Assembly: GCF_000143415.4 (NCBI RefSeq)
Contig: NW_003314310.1
Span: forward strand, 808,611 to 872,610
Direction: 5' to 3'
Origin: Selaginella moellendorffii
Taxonomy: Eukaryota; Streptophyta; Lycopodiopsida; Selaginellales; Selaginellaceae
Length of the DNA: 64,000 nt
Part shown: positions 21,802-33,936 of the stretch, piece after piece
Position numbering within the stretch: position 1 is the stretch's first letter
How the letters are laid out: each line of letters opens with the position of its first letter
Notes under the pieces: model-generated
Database searches by the model: none
What the model was told of the DNA's origin: nothing
The model's input: the letters and a program-made list of their open reading frames with translations, nothing else
Translations under genes and position numbers: made by a program

Positions 21802-23371
21802 TGTAAGCGACTAAATTTTCCATTCTACTTTAGTCACTTAACCACACCTCTGACCACTTGAAGGAGTCTCATTCACAACCTCCATAAGTCCCATCCAGGA
21901 CTTGGGACTTGCTAGCCTCGAGAATGGCATCCATGCCACTCAACATTTGCACTTGGTCCAAGTGCTCCACGTGTCCGATCCCATGACCGACACTCAAAGG
22001 TACCACCGACATAGCAGCCCGTTACGCTAAGGCCATGCCCAATCACTTTTGCCACACGGGTAGTCCAATACCACTTGCATCACCGTCTTGGATCTCCAAG
22101 ACTAGGCAAACCATCCGTGAGTGGTTATCTCAAATCCACTCCTTAGCATCCTTAGGATGCCCACCGACAAGGGGAATAGCCTTCCCCAATATCCCTCTGT
22201 CAGTCCCCACTAAGTCCCTTTCTGCCCCTGGCCGTGTTTGCCAACACTGCCACTGGATCGAGACCCACAGGCCCGACCACTAAGTCCCACGGTCCTCTGG
22301 GACTTCCTCACCACACGACTGTGTCCTTGGTCACTACCCCAGAGGACTGCCCCTCTTCCTTTCCACAGTCTGGGCCTTTGGGACAACATTTCGGAACACC
22401 GTGGCCTTACGCGAGCCACCTGGGTACTCTCCTCGCCTTCTGCCCTTGGGTGCTCTAGCCATGGGCTTAGAGCGGGTTCCGTTGAGCCACACCAAGTATC
22501 CAAGTAGGTAGTGCCACCCACACTTGGACTGGGAGCATCGGCCAGTCGATCTCCCGGGGGAACTAGAGCCGGCTCTTGAACACTTCACCAAGCTACCCTG
22601 CTTGTCGGTCTGTGTTCACTCTAGTCTTGGACTTCCCAGTGGGCAGCTCATCACCCAACACTGGGTCCGGCCTTCCTGGGCCAAACTGGCCTTTCCTGGC
22701 CAAACTAGCTCCACTGCAGTCCTCCCCCTACTATACTTTTGGAGCTCACCAAACCCCCCAGGGTCTGAGAGACGAACGCTTTGGGCTTTCACCCTCTCAG
22801 ACTCGAACTCGGACTCAGACTCGGACTCGGACTCGGACTCGGACTTGGACTCGGACTCGGCCTCGGCCTCGGTCTCGGTCTCGGTCCCGATCTCGGTCTC
22901 GGTCTCGGTCTCGGTCCCGGTCTCGGTCTCGACTTCGGACTCCATCTCGGGTCCATCTCGGACTCCATCTCGGACTCCATTTTGGGTCCATCTCGGGTCC
23001 ACCTCGGACTCCATCTCGGACTCCATCTCGGACTCCATCTCGGACTCCAACTCGGGTCCATTTCGGACTCCACTTCGGACTCCAACTCGGGTCCATCTCA
23101 GACTCCACTTCGGACTCCAACTCGGGTCCATCTCAGACTCCACTTCCACGTGTCATGTGTTGGTCCTTTTGGGTCCCTTTTTGGAGCCTCGCTTTTTGCT
23201 CGCTTCGTGCTCGTTCCTCGAGCACTTCGTTGGGAGTTCCACTCCCGCTCTTGACTTTCAAGTCGGAGCTTTTGGTCCAAACGTGTTACGCTCGTTTGGC
23301 TCTCACTTCGGCCACTACCACGTGGCGCCCTTCCGGCTCCACTTTGGGGCCTAGGGATTTTGTGTCTCACA
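21802..23371 (-). repeat. LTR of inner element (3' in element orientation)
   Basis: 1570 bp, TGTAAGCGACTAAATTTTCC... to ...TTTTGTGTCTCACA. Includes the shared CGCTTTGGGCTTTCACCC core at 22777-22794 and the hexanucleotide array that follows. Confidence 0.92.
22795..23145. repeat. Hexanucleotide and derived array inside the inner LTR
   Basis: A run of GACTCG units passes into GGTCTC/GGCCTC units, then into longer GGACTCCATCTC / GGGTCCATCTC units. All keep six-base or multiple-of-six periodicity and lack stop codons, which creates long spurious ORFs in several frames on both strands. Confidence 0.9.
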
Positions 23372-26300
23372 ACTCCACCACCTATAGACGAAGTTTGATG
23401 TCCTCATCGAACGGTAAACCATTTTTTTTTTTTAAAGTAACACTCACATGTGTTACCATTTCCATCCTTGGCACCTAGCCAATATTTGTCAATGGTTTGA
23501 CATTGAAGGCTCACCATGCCTTCTCCATATTCGTCAATGGTTTGACATTGAAGGCTCACCCTGTCTTTTGCATATGCCTCAATGGTTTGACACCAAAGGT
23601 TCACCATGCCTTGCCTATCCTCTAAGGAGGGTAGTCTCTCCAACTTAGAGACTGATTGGACCACATATAGTGATTCTCTCCTTTTATTGGTTTAGTTCTC
23701 GCTAAACTTCTTAGAGACCCTTCTCTAAGTCAATCCCACTACTCCTTCTCGAGTAGTCTCAATTTCCATCTATTGAACGTTTGCACCTTGGAACTTTTAC
23801 TCTTTTGACTTTTGGAAGTCAATTTCCTAGGCGTCTCCAACACCTTGCATTGCATAAATTGTGCAACTCCACTTCCCCATCCTAGGAAGCTCATTACTTG
23901 AGGGCACCATCATCCTCTCTTCTATTTCGTGCCACCTTGGGCACTAAGTTCCATTTATCATACTTTGTGCTAGGGTTGTCCATGGCCCTATCATTTGGCT
24001 ACCTTACCGCTCCCTCCCTTGGAGCTTCCACTTTCGCCAAATCAGAGCAATTCGGAATTCATCCTTGGAAACACACTTCCTTTTCCGGAATTTGTTAGTG
24101 TCCAACACATTAGTGTTCCTTGCCTAACTTTGTCACTTGGATTCCTTCCAAGGGATTCCACGGCCCTATCTTGGCCACTCATCTTTTGCTCTTATCCATT
24201 GATTGTTGCACCAAGCAACATCGAATCTCTACCTCCCTCCTTGAGGTATTCTTTTGATTCCATAGCAAAGGCTCTGCTTTGCCAAGACTAGGGTGTTCGC
24301 CCCTAGTAAGTCTCTTTAGCATCTTCTGCTGTGGGCTCTATCCACGGCCCAACTTTGTGACCCTCCCATGGGTCTCTTTAGAGACTACTCTCCTTGGACA
24401 CACTATGCCATCGCAATGACATAGCTCATTTCCCTAGGGTGCTTTTCCCACTTGGTCACCTTGACCAAGCCACACCATCATCAATAGTTCAAATCAACAC
24501 TTTGAACTAGGAACCTTATTCTTTAACCCAAACAAGGACCTTGTCCTTATTTAGCCACAAGATCACCTAGTGATCTCACCTCGGCACCTTAACAGGTTTG
24601 CCAATAGGTACTAGGTCTTCCAGACCTTTAATTTGTTAACTACGACCCCGGGGGCATCCCCCACACTTGGCGGTGCGCCCAAGCCAGCCCTTCCGGCCAA
24701 GGGTCCATAGCAACTGAGATTAGGTGTCCCCATCTCACTCACCACGTCCTTGGTGCCACTTGCACCAAAGCGTTCAAGTTAGATATGCCGAGCTTTCACA
24801 CTAAACACTCTAACCGTGCATCACGACTCCGAGGCATCCCTCGCTTGGCGGTGTGCCCAAACCAGTCTCCCCACTGAGAGTCCATGACCACCGAAATATG
24901 AGTGTCCTCATATTCCAAACCATCACCACGCCCTAGTGATTTGGGACTCGAACCCAAGCACTAGAGGGTCGGGACTCGAACCCAACCTCCGTATATGCAT
25001 CTACGGACGGCATCATACAAGATGCCTGGCGTGACTCCCCACGCCGGTGCACCAACTTATTTTTAAAGCGCGCTACAGATCACAGCTTAGGAACCTAGTT
25101 CCTCCACACTGCCAAGTCCTCTCACTTGACATGTCTGTGATCATGCATGGACTCCTCCATGCTCGGCCCCATGGCCCACCCTTTTTGAAGTTATCACCTT
25201 CAACTAGGGTATTTGTTCCCCCGACGTGCCAATCTCGCTTGGCAAGTCCTCCGACCACTGTAACATGGTTTCTGCATAAGCGTGAAAGTCCTTGACCATC
25301 GACTTTCATTCAAAGCCCTCTCTTTAAACACTCGGGAACTACTTCCCTAACCTTGATAGCCTTGCCTCATGGCAAGCTTCAAGACCACGCTTCTGCTGCG
25401 CCACTCTGATTTCGCGCGTTCCATGAACCATTTACACTTGGCCTTTCTAGGTACTAAGCTACCTAGAATCGTCTTTGGGAACCTTGAAGGAACTCTGTCC
25501 CTCAGCTTGCTAAGGCCTCCCTTTTTGCAAGCCTTCCAAATGCCACATAGTCTAACATGGACAATTCCATAACTTAGACTCTCCATGGCATCACGGTTGC
25601 TAGCGGCAACACCCTCGAGCCCCCATTTAATTCTCCACTCCCAGCTGGCATAACCAACCTTGGTTATGCCCTTCGATTTCTATGGTTCAGTTCCATCCTA
25701 ATACTACTTGCTTTTTGGCCCCATATGTTTCCTTTGGTTATTCTCCTCCAGACCAGGAGGATAGCTTTGCACTTTCTATCATGCCTTAGCAAGTATTCTT
25801 AGGGATGAACCTACCCAATAGCCCAGGGAGTGGTTCCTCAATCCGGGTATGCTCACCTTATAATCCCACACACTGGGATTACATTGTTGCTTATGGGCCT
25901 TTACATGCCCATCACTAGCCTTGCCAAAATTCCATTCTTGGCTTTGTCCAACTCGGGTAGACAGTCCTCTCCTGTCTCCGCAACCTTGGACATTTGGATA
26001 GCACCTTCTATCCATCATTCGCTAGGGACTTAGTCCCTTTGGCTTTATCCATTGCCCTCGCGACATCAAACACCACCTTCTGGTGTTCTAGAGTGTTTGG
26101 GTGCCCCAATGATGGCTTTTTTGACAATGAGTATTTCCTTTTATGACATTGACTTACTATATCGCAACACAAGCAACTTATCCCCCGTAAGGGTATATCC
26201 AACTTCCCTATGCTATTAAGAAGTCTTGGGTAGCTACTTTCTACCCGTTTAACCAGTTATTTTGCACCTCTTGCTTAGTTGCCTCATAGTTGTCAAGTCC

Positions 26301-27517
26301 TACAACTCATTGCTTGGTGCTTTCACACCTCCATCATTATCTGGGTCACCACACTCCAACTGCATGCTCTGCAGCTTAGGCTATGCCATTCCCATTTTCA
26401 CTGGGATTCCTTTGGCAAGGGGTTCTCATGAACCCACCAACATAGCCTCAAGGTATCACACCTTGGCACATTTGGTGTCTCCACACCATCGGCTCCACGA
26501 GCCTGCCTCTATGACATTTCCCCTTTGTGTCTAAGTCTTTGCCAAGACCAACACCGCTCTTTCTCATGCCAACCATCCGTTAGCACTGCACCATAGAGGT
26601 CACACACAACTTCATGTCAAAGTTGTTTTCTTCTGGGAACACCTTTCCCATAACTTTAGCATGGCACATTTTGCCATCGATGAGATACCCTCTGTTCTCA
26701 TCCTTGGATCCTATGATCCCCCCCCCCCCCATCCTTTGTGGGGTACAACACACCTCAGTCCAAATGCTTCCATCAGTCCATTTAGGACCATCCCTTGACT
26801 CTACTTGAGTCATCCAGCAGTTTTGGACTTGGTTAATTCACAGACCCGTAAGGTCTTACTTGTGAGGCACTAGCTCACTGGAATACACTTCTTGCATTCC
26901 TGTCCTACTCAAAAGGACTATTTTCACAAGTGTTACTCCGACACTTGATTTTGTTATCTGGGGGCAACCTTTGCCCCTTAGGACTACTTGTCCATATGAT
27001 GAGAATACCAACTCATCCACTTAATACACCCCCAACTCCTTGGGTTGTTCTAGCATTTATTAGAGGTAGCCCCGGCTACCATTTCGAGGACTCGTGTCCT
27101 CATCCATACTTGACCTCTTACAGTCATCCATTCCGGTCTCACCTTCATGAGCACCAGCCTCAACCATGTGAGGATAAACTTGTGACTCCTTTATTGTTTT
27201 TGGAGTCTCTATCTTCCCCGTGATCCCAACTATAATTGTTTACCCCAACTATATTAGCCTTTTTGCTGAGTCAAACGCTCATCTGGATCACCTCCTCAAC
27301 TCAATGAGGAAAACCTTGCACTGTTCCCAAGATCCCAAAGTCGTTCCATTATTGGCCCCTTTTCTATCCACCACCTTGTCTACAAGTTCACACATGAACT
27401 GTAATGGAGAGCCATGTCTTCCCGACCTGCTACTCCTCAAGGATAGGTCCACTTCTTGGACCTTCCGTTGCCAACACCAGTGGTGATATACTTGAGCACC
27501 AATAAAAGTCGGACTAA

Positions 27518-27538
27518 GGAACAGTTCCGATACCAAGC
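27518..27538 (-). other. Primer-binding site of the inner element
   Basis: On the minus strand, directly after the LTR, the sequence reads GCTTGGTATCGGAACTG, a close relative of the TGGTATCAGAGC complement of initiator Met tRNA. Confidence 0.75.
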
Positions 27539-28609
27539 TGTAAGCGACTAAATTTTCCATTCTACTTTAGTCACTTAACCACACCTCTGACCACTTGAAG
27601 GAGTCTCATTCACAACCTCCATAAGTCCCATCCAGGACTTGGGACTTGCTAGCCCCGAGAATGGCATCCATGCCACTCAACATTTGCACTTGGTCCAAGT
27701 GCTCCACGTGTCCGATCCCATGACCGACACTCAAAGGTACCACCGACATAGCAGCCCGTTACGCTAAGGCCATGCCCAATCACCTTTGCCACACGGGTAG
27801 TCCAATACCACTTGCATCACTGTCTTGGCTCTCCAAGACTAGGCAAACCATCCGTGAGTGGTCATCTCAAATCCACTCCTTAGCATCCTTAGGATGCCCA
27901 CCGACAAGGGGAATAGCCTTCCCCAATATCCCTCTGTCAGTCCCCACTAAGTCCCTTTCTGCCCCTGGCCGTGTTTGCCAACACTGCCACTGGATCGAGA
28001 CCCACAGGCCCGACCACTAAGTCCCACGGTCCTCTGGGACTTCCTCACCACACGACTGTGTCCTTGGTCACTACCCCAGAGGACTGCTCCTCTTCCTTTC
28101 CACAGTCTGGGCCTTTGGGACAACATTTCGGAACACCGTGGCCTTACGCGAGCCACCTGGGTACTCTCCTCGCCTTCTGCCCTTGGGTGCTCTAGCCATG
28201 GGCTTAGAGCGGGTTCCGTTGAGCCACACCAGGTATCCAAGTAGGTAGTGCCACCCACACTTGGACTGGGAGCATCGGCCAGTCGATCTCCCGGGGGAAC
28301 TAGAGCCGGCTCTTGAACACTTCACCAAGCTACCCCGCTTGTCGGTCTGTGTTCACTCTAGTCTTGGACTTCCCAGTGGGCAGCTCATCACCCAACACTG
28401 GGTCCGGCCTTCCTAGGCCAAACTAGCCTTTCCTGGCCAAACTAGCTCCACTGCAGTCCTCCCCCTACTATACTTTTGGAGCTCACCAAACCCCCCAGGG
28501 TCTGAGAGACGAACGCTTTGGGCTTTCACCCTCTCAGACTCGGACTCGGACTCGGACTCGGACTCGGACTCGGACTCGGCCTCGGCCTTGGTCTCGGTCT
28601 CGGTCCCGA

Positions 28610-28647
<38 letters not shown>

Positions 28648-29103
28648 CCGGTCTCGGTCCCGGTCTCGGTCTCGACTTCGGACTCCATCTCGGGTCCATC
28701 TCGGACTCCATCTCGGACTCCATTTCGGGTCCATCTCGGGTCCACCTCGGACTCCATCTCGGACTCCATCTCGGACTCCAACTCGGGTCCATTTCGGACT
28801 CCACTTCGGACTCCAACTCGGGTCCATCTTGGACTCCACTTCGGACTCCAACTCGGGTCCATCTCGGACTCCACTTCCACGTGTCATGTGTTGGTCCTTT
28901 TGGGTCCCTTTTTGGAGCCTCGCTTTTTGCTCGCTTCGTGCTCGTTCCTCGAGCACTTCATTGGGAGTTCCACTCCTGCTCTTGACTTTTCAAGTCGGAG
29001 CTTTTGGTCCAAACGTGTTACGCTCGTTTGGCTCTCGCTTCGGCCACTACCACGTGGCGCCCTTCTGGCTCCACGTTGGGGCCTAGGGATTTTGTGTCTC
29101 ACA
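27539..29103 (-). repeat. LTR of inner element (5' in element orientation)
   Basis: 1565 bp copy of 21802-23371. It carries the shared core at 28514-28531 and a slightly different number of hexanucleotide units (about 28532-28876). Confidence 0.92.
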
Positions 29104-29167
29104 GTTTTCATCTCTGCGTATGCAATGAGACTAGTTACCCAATCTCATTGAATAGTACTCACTAATA

Positions 29168-29186
29168 CTCATCCTCTGATACCAAA
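29168..29186 (-). other. Primer-binding site of the level-2 element
   Basis: Plus strand CTCATCCTCTGATACCAAA immediately before the LTR at 29187. Minus strand TTTGGTATCAGAGGATGAG, primed by initiator Met tRNA. The same site is at 31926-31944 in the level-1 element. Confidence 0.85.
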
Positions 29187-30300
29187 TGTAGCGCACACCC
29201 TTTATTCAATGGTGATTTACCATAGGATAACACCACGAAGCGAAACCTAAACCCTCTTTGTGCCACGTGACAGATGCCACGTGTCCATGCCACGTGTCTA
29301 TAGGAACCCGAGGTTCAGGGCCTTGGGCCACTGAACAAAGGAACGGTGCCAAACTCCCAAGCATGGAGCCAAGGAGTGACAGAACTGAACCACGGAGCAA
29401 CTCCCGAGCATACAGCCCAAGGAGTGAAGGGACAGGAGCCCGGAGCGACTTGGAACAGTCCTAGAGTAACCAGCATCCCAATGCCAGGACTAGCACGCAA
29501 AACGGAGCCAAACGGAGTCTGGTGCTATTTTAGCATACCGGTGGCCTAACGCGAGGATATGGGTACTCCACCAACTAGCATGGAATGGAACTTGGGCTTA
29601 GACCCAAGCCAGACGCAGAACAAGGACAGACACGCAAGCGGGAGCTAGACTATGCCTCAGGTTGGTCGGCCATGCCCGACCTACCCACTATCCCTACTAT
29701 ACATTTGGAACCCCCCACAGGCCCCCCCCCTTAAGGAACACACGCTTTGGGCTTTCACCCCAAGCCTCCCTTAGTATCAAGAGTTAGTCTCTGGGACAAG
29801 CTCGAAATTTACTAAATATGGAATGTCCTTAGATTGCGAATTTGGACACGGGACAAACACCATTATGTTCAGGCCGATCTCTACATTCCGTAGATATGCC
29901 TAATGAGCAAATCTGGACACTTTCCATAAATAGCATTTGGGACCGAAATGAGACTAACACAAAGGGCATGATAGCAAGGGTGTTTGGCAGACACGGTAAG
30001 CTATCATGTAGCGATATTGAGGGACTACGCGAGGGTTCTTATCACTAGCAAGTGCAAGACAAAACGAGACGGGAACTCCTTACCGGGCTAAGTATGCTTA
30101 GCTAATAACACGTAGGAATTCCGTCTTTATGCTCGTCCGGTCTAAGTACACTCGAAATGCCCAGTTAACTCCACTAGCACAAGAGGGACTGATAAAGGGT
30201 TTAGCAATACCGACCTCCCGCCATCGTGGCAGTAAGGTAAGAGTGTCCGTAAGGACTGGTCGACAGGTAACTTTCGATACCCGAAGTCACATTCGCAACA
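29187..30300 (-). repeat. LTR (5' LTR in element orientation) of level-2 element
   Basis: 1114 bp, TGTAGCGCAC...TTCGCAACA. It has only a 9-base C run at the position where the other LTR has 21. Its right end has been tandemly copied into the flanking host DNA (see 30243-30746). Confidence 0.9.
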
Positions 30301-30746
30301 CTTAAGCTTAATATAATGGATCACCATTGAGAATTTAGTTAAAGATACATCAATGCTACTATGTGCAAATAGACTAGCTTCACTATCAACCACTTTGGGG
30401 TTGTTTGGGAGTGTCCGTAAGGACTGGTCGACAGGTAACTTTCGATACCCGAAGTCACATTCGCGACACTTAAGCTTAATATAATGGATCACCATTGAGA
30501 ATTTAGTCAAAGATACATCAATGCTACTATGTGCAAATAGACTAGCTTCACTATCAACCACTTTGGGGTTGTTTGGGAGTGTCCGTAAGGACTGGTCGAC
30601 AGGTAACTTTCGATACCCGAAGTCACATTTGCGACACTTAAGCTTAATATAATGGATCACCATTGAGAATTTAGTCAAAGATACATCAATGCTACTATGT
30701 GCAAATAGACTAGCTTCACTATCAACCACTTTGGGGTTGATCATTG
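30243..30746. repeat. 168-bp tandem triplication spanning an LTR/host junction
   Basis: GTGTCCGTAAGGACTGG starts at 30243, 30411 and 30579, an exact 168-base period. Each unit holds the last 58 bp of the level-2 LTR, the CTTAA duplication and about 105 bp of level-1 host DNA. After the third unit the host continues uninterrupted (TTGATCATTG). It also produces a spurious 200-codon minus-strand ORF. Confidence 0.93.
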
Positions 30747-32117
30747 TTTAACCAAACAACTTCATAAACACATTGCTCGCGACTACATGGATATAATATA
30801 AGTATCACAATGACTTGATCTTCAATCAAGCAACACTATAAGCAAGCTTATATTATTACTACAAAGGTTTACATGAGTATCAAGTGACAACTCGCAATAA
30901 AATGCAACATAAATGCCACACCCCACCGATAGAGATATATAACACTCAACACCACTAACTTTTATTCACAACACAAACAAGCTTATGCCACTCTTTTTCC
31001 GACCAAACTCAAAACTAATCCAACACCAAGTTACAACGATTAATAACTAGGTTCCCCGAAAAAGAATTAAACATTGTAACCCAAGTCTTCAATAGTAAGC
31101 TTAAGCAAAATGGTTAAGTGCTTCACTACTATCCATCTCATGACTCACCACTTGTAAAACCATCATAACCAACATGCATTAAGATAGAGACTCTTGATAG
31201 TGTAATGTGAATATAAGCAATGAAATCACACTTCGTTACAAATCATCTCTCCAAGAAGAGAAAGTGATTTTATGTGTTCATTCCTTTGTCCCTGAGGACT
31301 TTCTTTTTTGCCTCATTTTTTACCAAACCTCAAGTTTGCATTTGCATTGCCTTCAGCTCAATCTAAGAAAAGTTTATGAAGAGTGCAGTAATAATTATTT
31401 GAACCAATAGACTAATTCCTATAGTCTTGATTGATCCACTTATAATCATGTCTAGGAAGGATCTACTAATGCTGTGCTAAATAACTATGGACTAGCCTAT
31501 TTGCCACTCATAGCAAACCTAGGTTTACTTTTACTCACGGTACATGGAACCATTCATGGTAACCCCCAATATGCTAACATTAATCCTACCAAGCTTGAGT
31601 TGCTAATGTGCCTCACTCACGAGCCCAAGCACAAACTCGTGTAAAATGGTACACCCCTTGCCAACTCAAAGTGTAACCTTCAGTTGTTAATATGCCTCAC
31701 TCACAAACCCAAGTGCAAACTCGTACAAATAGAACATCTTAATCCATCTTATGAGCCTAAGAGCAAGCTCACATAATATGGTATAAAAAAGTAACCAAAA
31801 TCCATACCCAAGGAATGAATGTGAAGTCTTAGCACCTAAATATGTATCCACTCGGATCATTGTTTTCATCTCTACATATGCAATGAGATTAATTGCTTAA
31901 TCTCATTGGATAGTACTCGTTGAGACTCATCCTCTGATACCAAATGTAGCGCACGTGGTTTTCACACTTTATCCTATGGTGATTTATCATAGGATAACCA
32001 TAAAAGGGAACCTAAACCCTTTATATGCCACATGCCATATATCATGTGTCCAAAGGACAATGGAGTGGAATCTGAGTTTTAGAGTTTTGGGCCACTGAAT
32101 AAAGGTATGGAGCCAAA

Positions 32118-33405
32118 TGTAAGGAACCAATTCCCCGAGGTGTCGTAGGCTAAAGGATCCTCGAAAGCACGACTGAAATGATAAAGAGTTCATCAGATGG
32201 GACTGAGACTGAGATCGAGTTAAGACCGACTCTGAGATCGAGTTCAAGACAGAGTCTGGGATCTAATCCAAGGCTGACTCCGAGACTAAGTCTGAACCGA
32301 GTCTGAGACTGAGTTCGAAACCGAGTTTGAGATTCGAGATCGGATCCAAGATTGAGTCCAAGGTTGAGTCCGAGACAGAGTTCGAGATCGGGTCCAAGGT
32401 TGAGTCCGAGACAGAGTCTAAGGTCAAGTCTGAGGTTGGGTTCGAGATTGAGTCTAAGACCGAGTCAGAGGTTGAGTCCGAGATCAAGTTCAAGATCGAG
32501 CTCGAGACCGAGTTTGAATACTAATACAGGTCGTGGGGTGAAAGCCCAAAGCATGTGTCTCCTAGGGGGAGGGAGAGGGGNNNNNNNNNNNNNNNNNNNN
32601 NNNNNNNNNNNNNNNNNNNNNNNNNNNNNNNNNNNNNNNNNNNNNNNNNNNNNNNNNNNNNNNNNNNNNNNNNNNNNNNNGAGGGCTGCAGGGGGTTCCA
32701 AAAGTATAGTAAGGTCCAGGAACCAATCTTGAAAGAACTCTCCAGTGGTACTTCCAAACTGACTTGAGGTTGAGACTAGGGCTTAGGGGCCTTGGGTGGG
32801 AGTGAGCATAAACTCGGGTGGTATCAGAGGGGCCATCCAAAGAAGTGCTCAAGAGTAGCTCCCACTCCCGAAAGGAAACCAACTGCAGTGTTCCCGGCTT
32901 ATGTGGAGTGGTGCCCTACTTGAGTACCTTGTGGCTCATTGGTCTTTGCCACTTCCTAGGGGCTTAGGCCTCCCCTTTGGGATGGAAGTGGGGGAGTAGA
33001 GGTACCCATACCAGGCCATTAGGCCACGGTGTTTCCCTCTGATGCCCCGGAGCAACTGTTACACCCAAGGCTTGGGATTTAGAGATGATCAAGTTTTGTT
33101 GTACCAAGGGATGTTAAGAACTTGGAGGCTTGGTGTGTTTGGCTGCTTGTGCCTGTGGGGAGTGTAGCCGAACCTTAAGTTTAGTCTAGCCCAGGGAGGG
33201 GGATTGGGAGAGATTTGGGATTCCATGGATGGATGGCTAATGCTTCATTGCTCGTACAATGAGTAGTTGAAACCAAGTAGGACTAAGTAAGAGCTAGTAT
33301 AATAGGTGAGAACCTTGGCGAGGGAACTTAAGTAAGGCCAAGGTAGTGTTGGTCGAATAGACGAGGTAAGCTAACAAATTAAAAGGGAAAAATTTGTAGC
33401 TTACA
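32118..33405 (-). mobile_element. Solo LTR inserted in the level-1 LTR
   Basis: TGTAAGGAAC...TAGCTTACA, flanked by CCAAA at 32113-32117 and 33406-33410. No internal region is present, so this is a solo LTR left by recombination. Reverse-complemented, it starts TGTAAGCTACAAATTTTTCC, similar to the inner element's LTR start, and it carries related GAGTC/GAGAC periodic sequence and the core GGTGAAAGCCCAAAGCATG at 32537-32555. It is a relative of the level-3 family in the opposite orientation. Confidence 0.88.
32581..32680. other. Assembly gap (100 N)
   Basis: One hundred Ns directly after GGGAGGGAGAGGGG. The gap falls where related LTRs have a long G/C homopolymer, a plausible cause of the sequencing failure. 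True length unknown. Confidence 0.99.
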
Positions 33406-33936
33406 CCAAACTCCTAAACATGGAGCCAAGGAGCGATGAAACTGGAACATGGAGCAACTCTTGAGCATATAGCCAAGGAGCAAAAGAAAGGAGCATAGAG
33501 TGACTTGGAATAGTCCTAAAGTATTTAACATCCCAATACCAAGACCAACATGTAAAATGGAGCTAAATGGAGTTTAGCACTACCAATGGCCTAACATGAG
33601 GATATAGGCATTCCACCAACTAGCATAGTATAGATCTTGGGCTTAAACCCAAAATGGATGCAGAACAAGAACAAGCATACAGGTGGAAGCTAAACTATAC
33701 CTCAGGTTGGTCAGCCATACCTGACCTACCCACTATCCCTACCATACATTTGGAACCCCCTATAGCAACCCCCCCTTGAAGAACACATGCTTTAGGCTTT
33801 CACCCTAAGCCTCTTTTAGTACTAGGAGTTAATCTCTGAGACAAGCTCAAAACTTACTAAATATGGAACGTCCTTAGATTGTGAATTTAGACATGAGACC
33901 AACACCATTATTTAGAACAATTTTCTACATTCCATA

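Larger units (their letters stand above)
21802..29103 (-). mobile_element. 7.3-kb LTR retrotransposon (level 3, youngest), non-autonomous
   Basis: LTRs 21802-23371 and 27539-29103 (about 1.57 kb each, TGTAAGCGAC...GTCTCACA) differ at only scattered positions and in repeat number, so the insertion is recent. Orientation is minus: a TTGGTATCGGAAC primer-binding site lies at 27518-27538 next to the LTR, and a purine-rich AGGTGGTGGAGT tract lies beside the other LTR (23372-23383). The internal part (23372-27538, 4.2 kb) has only short ORFs (up to about 90 codons) on either strand, with no recognisable gag or pol motif. Confidence 0.9.
21797..29108. repeat. Target-site duplication GTTTT of the inner element
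   Basis: GTTTT at 21797-21801 and at 29104-29108 flanks the inner element. The related older element at 31850-31870 has a single GTTTT at 31862-31866 in the same context (GGATCATTGTTTTCATCTC), i.e. the empty site. Confidence 0.92.
15775..30300 (-). mobile_element. 14.5-kb LTR retrotransposon (level 2), non-autonomous
   Basis: LTRs lie at 15775-16906 and 29187-30300, both TG...CA, with a 5-bp CTTAA duplication outside. Orientation is minus: the primer-binding site TTTGGTATCAGAGGATGAG (complementary to the initiator Met tRNA 3' end) follows the LTR at 29168-29186, and a polypurine tract (AGGGGGGGAGAG on the minus strand) precedes the other LTR at 16907-16918. The internal part is 12.3 kb, of which 7.3 kb is a younger insertion (21802-29103), leaving about 5 kb. 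ORFs there are all short, and I found no gag, protease, RT or integrase motif, so it looks like a LARD-type element moved by enzymes from elsewhere. Confidence 0.9.
15770..30305. repeat. Target-site duplication CTTAA of the level-2 element
   Basis: CTTAA at 15770-15774 and 30301-30305 directly flank the TG...CA termini. Joining the flanks recreates ACCAACTTAAGCTTA, the uninterrupted sequence found in the sister copy at about 20638-20655. Confidence 0.9.

Noticed and set aside
22524-23478. Overlapping plus-strand ORFs up to 300 codons with Ser-Asp, Arg-Thr and Leu-Gly repeats (and the same at 28518-29151)
   Set aside because: They lie wholly in LTRs, several frames are open on both strands, and openness follows from six-base periodicity without stops. 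No conserved domain.
30142-30744. 200-codon minus-strand ORF with three protein-level repeats
   Set aside because: It is the translation of the 168-bp non-coding triplication of an LTR/host junction; 168 is divisible by three, so the frame stays open by chance.
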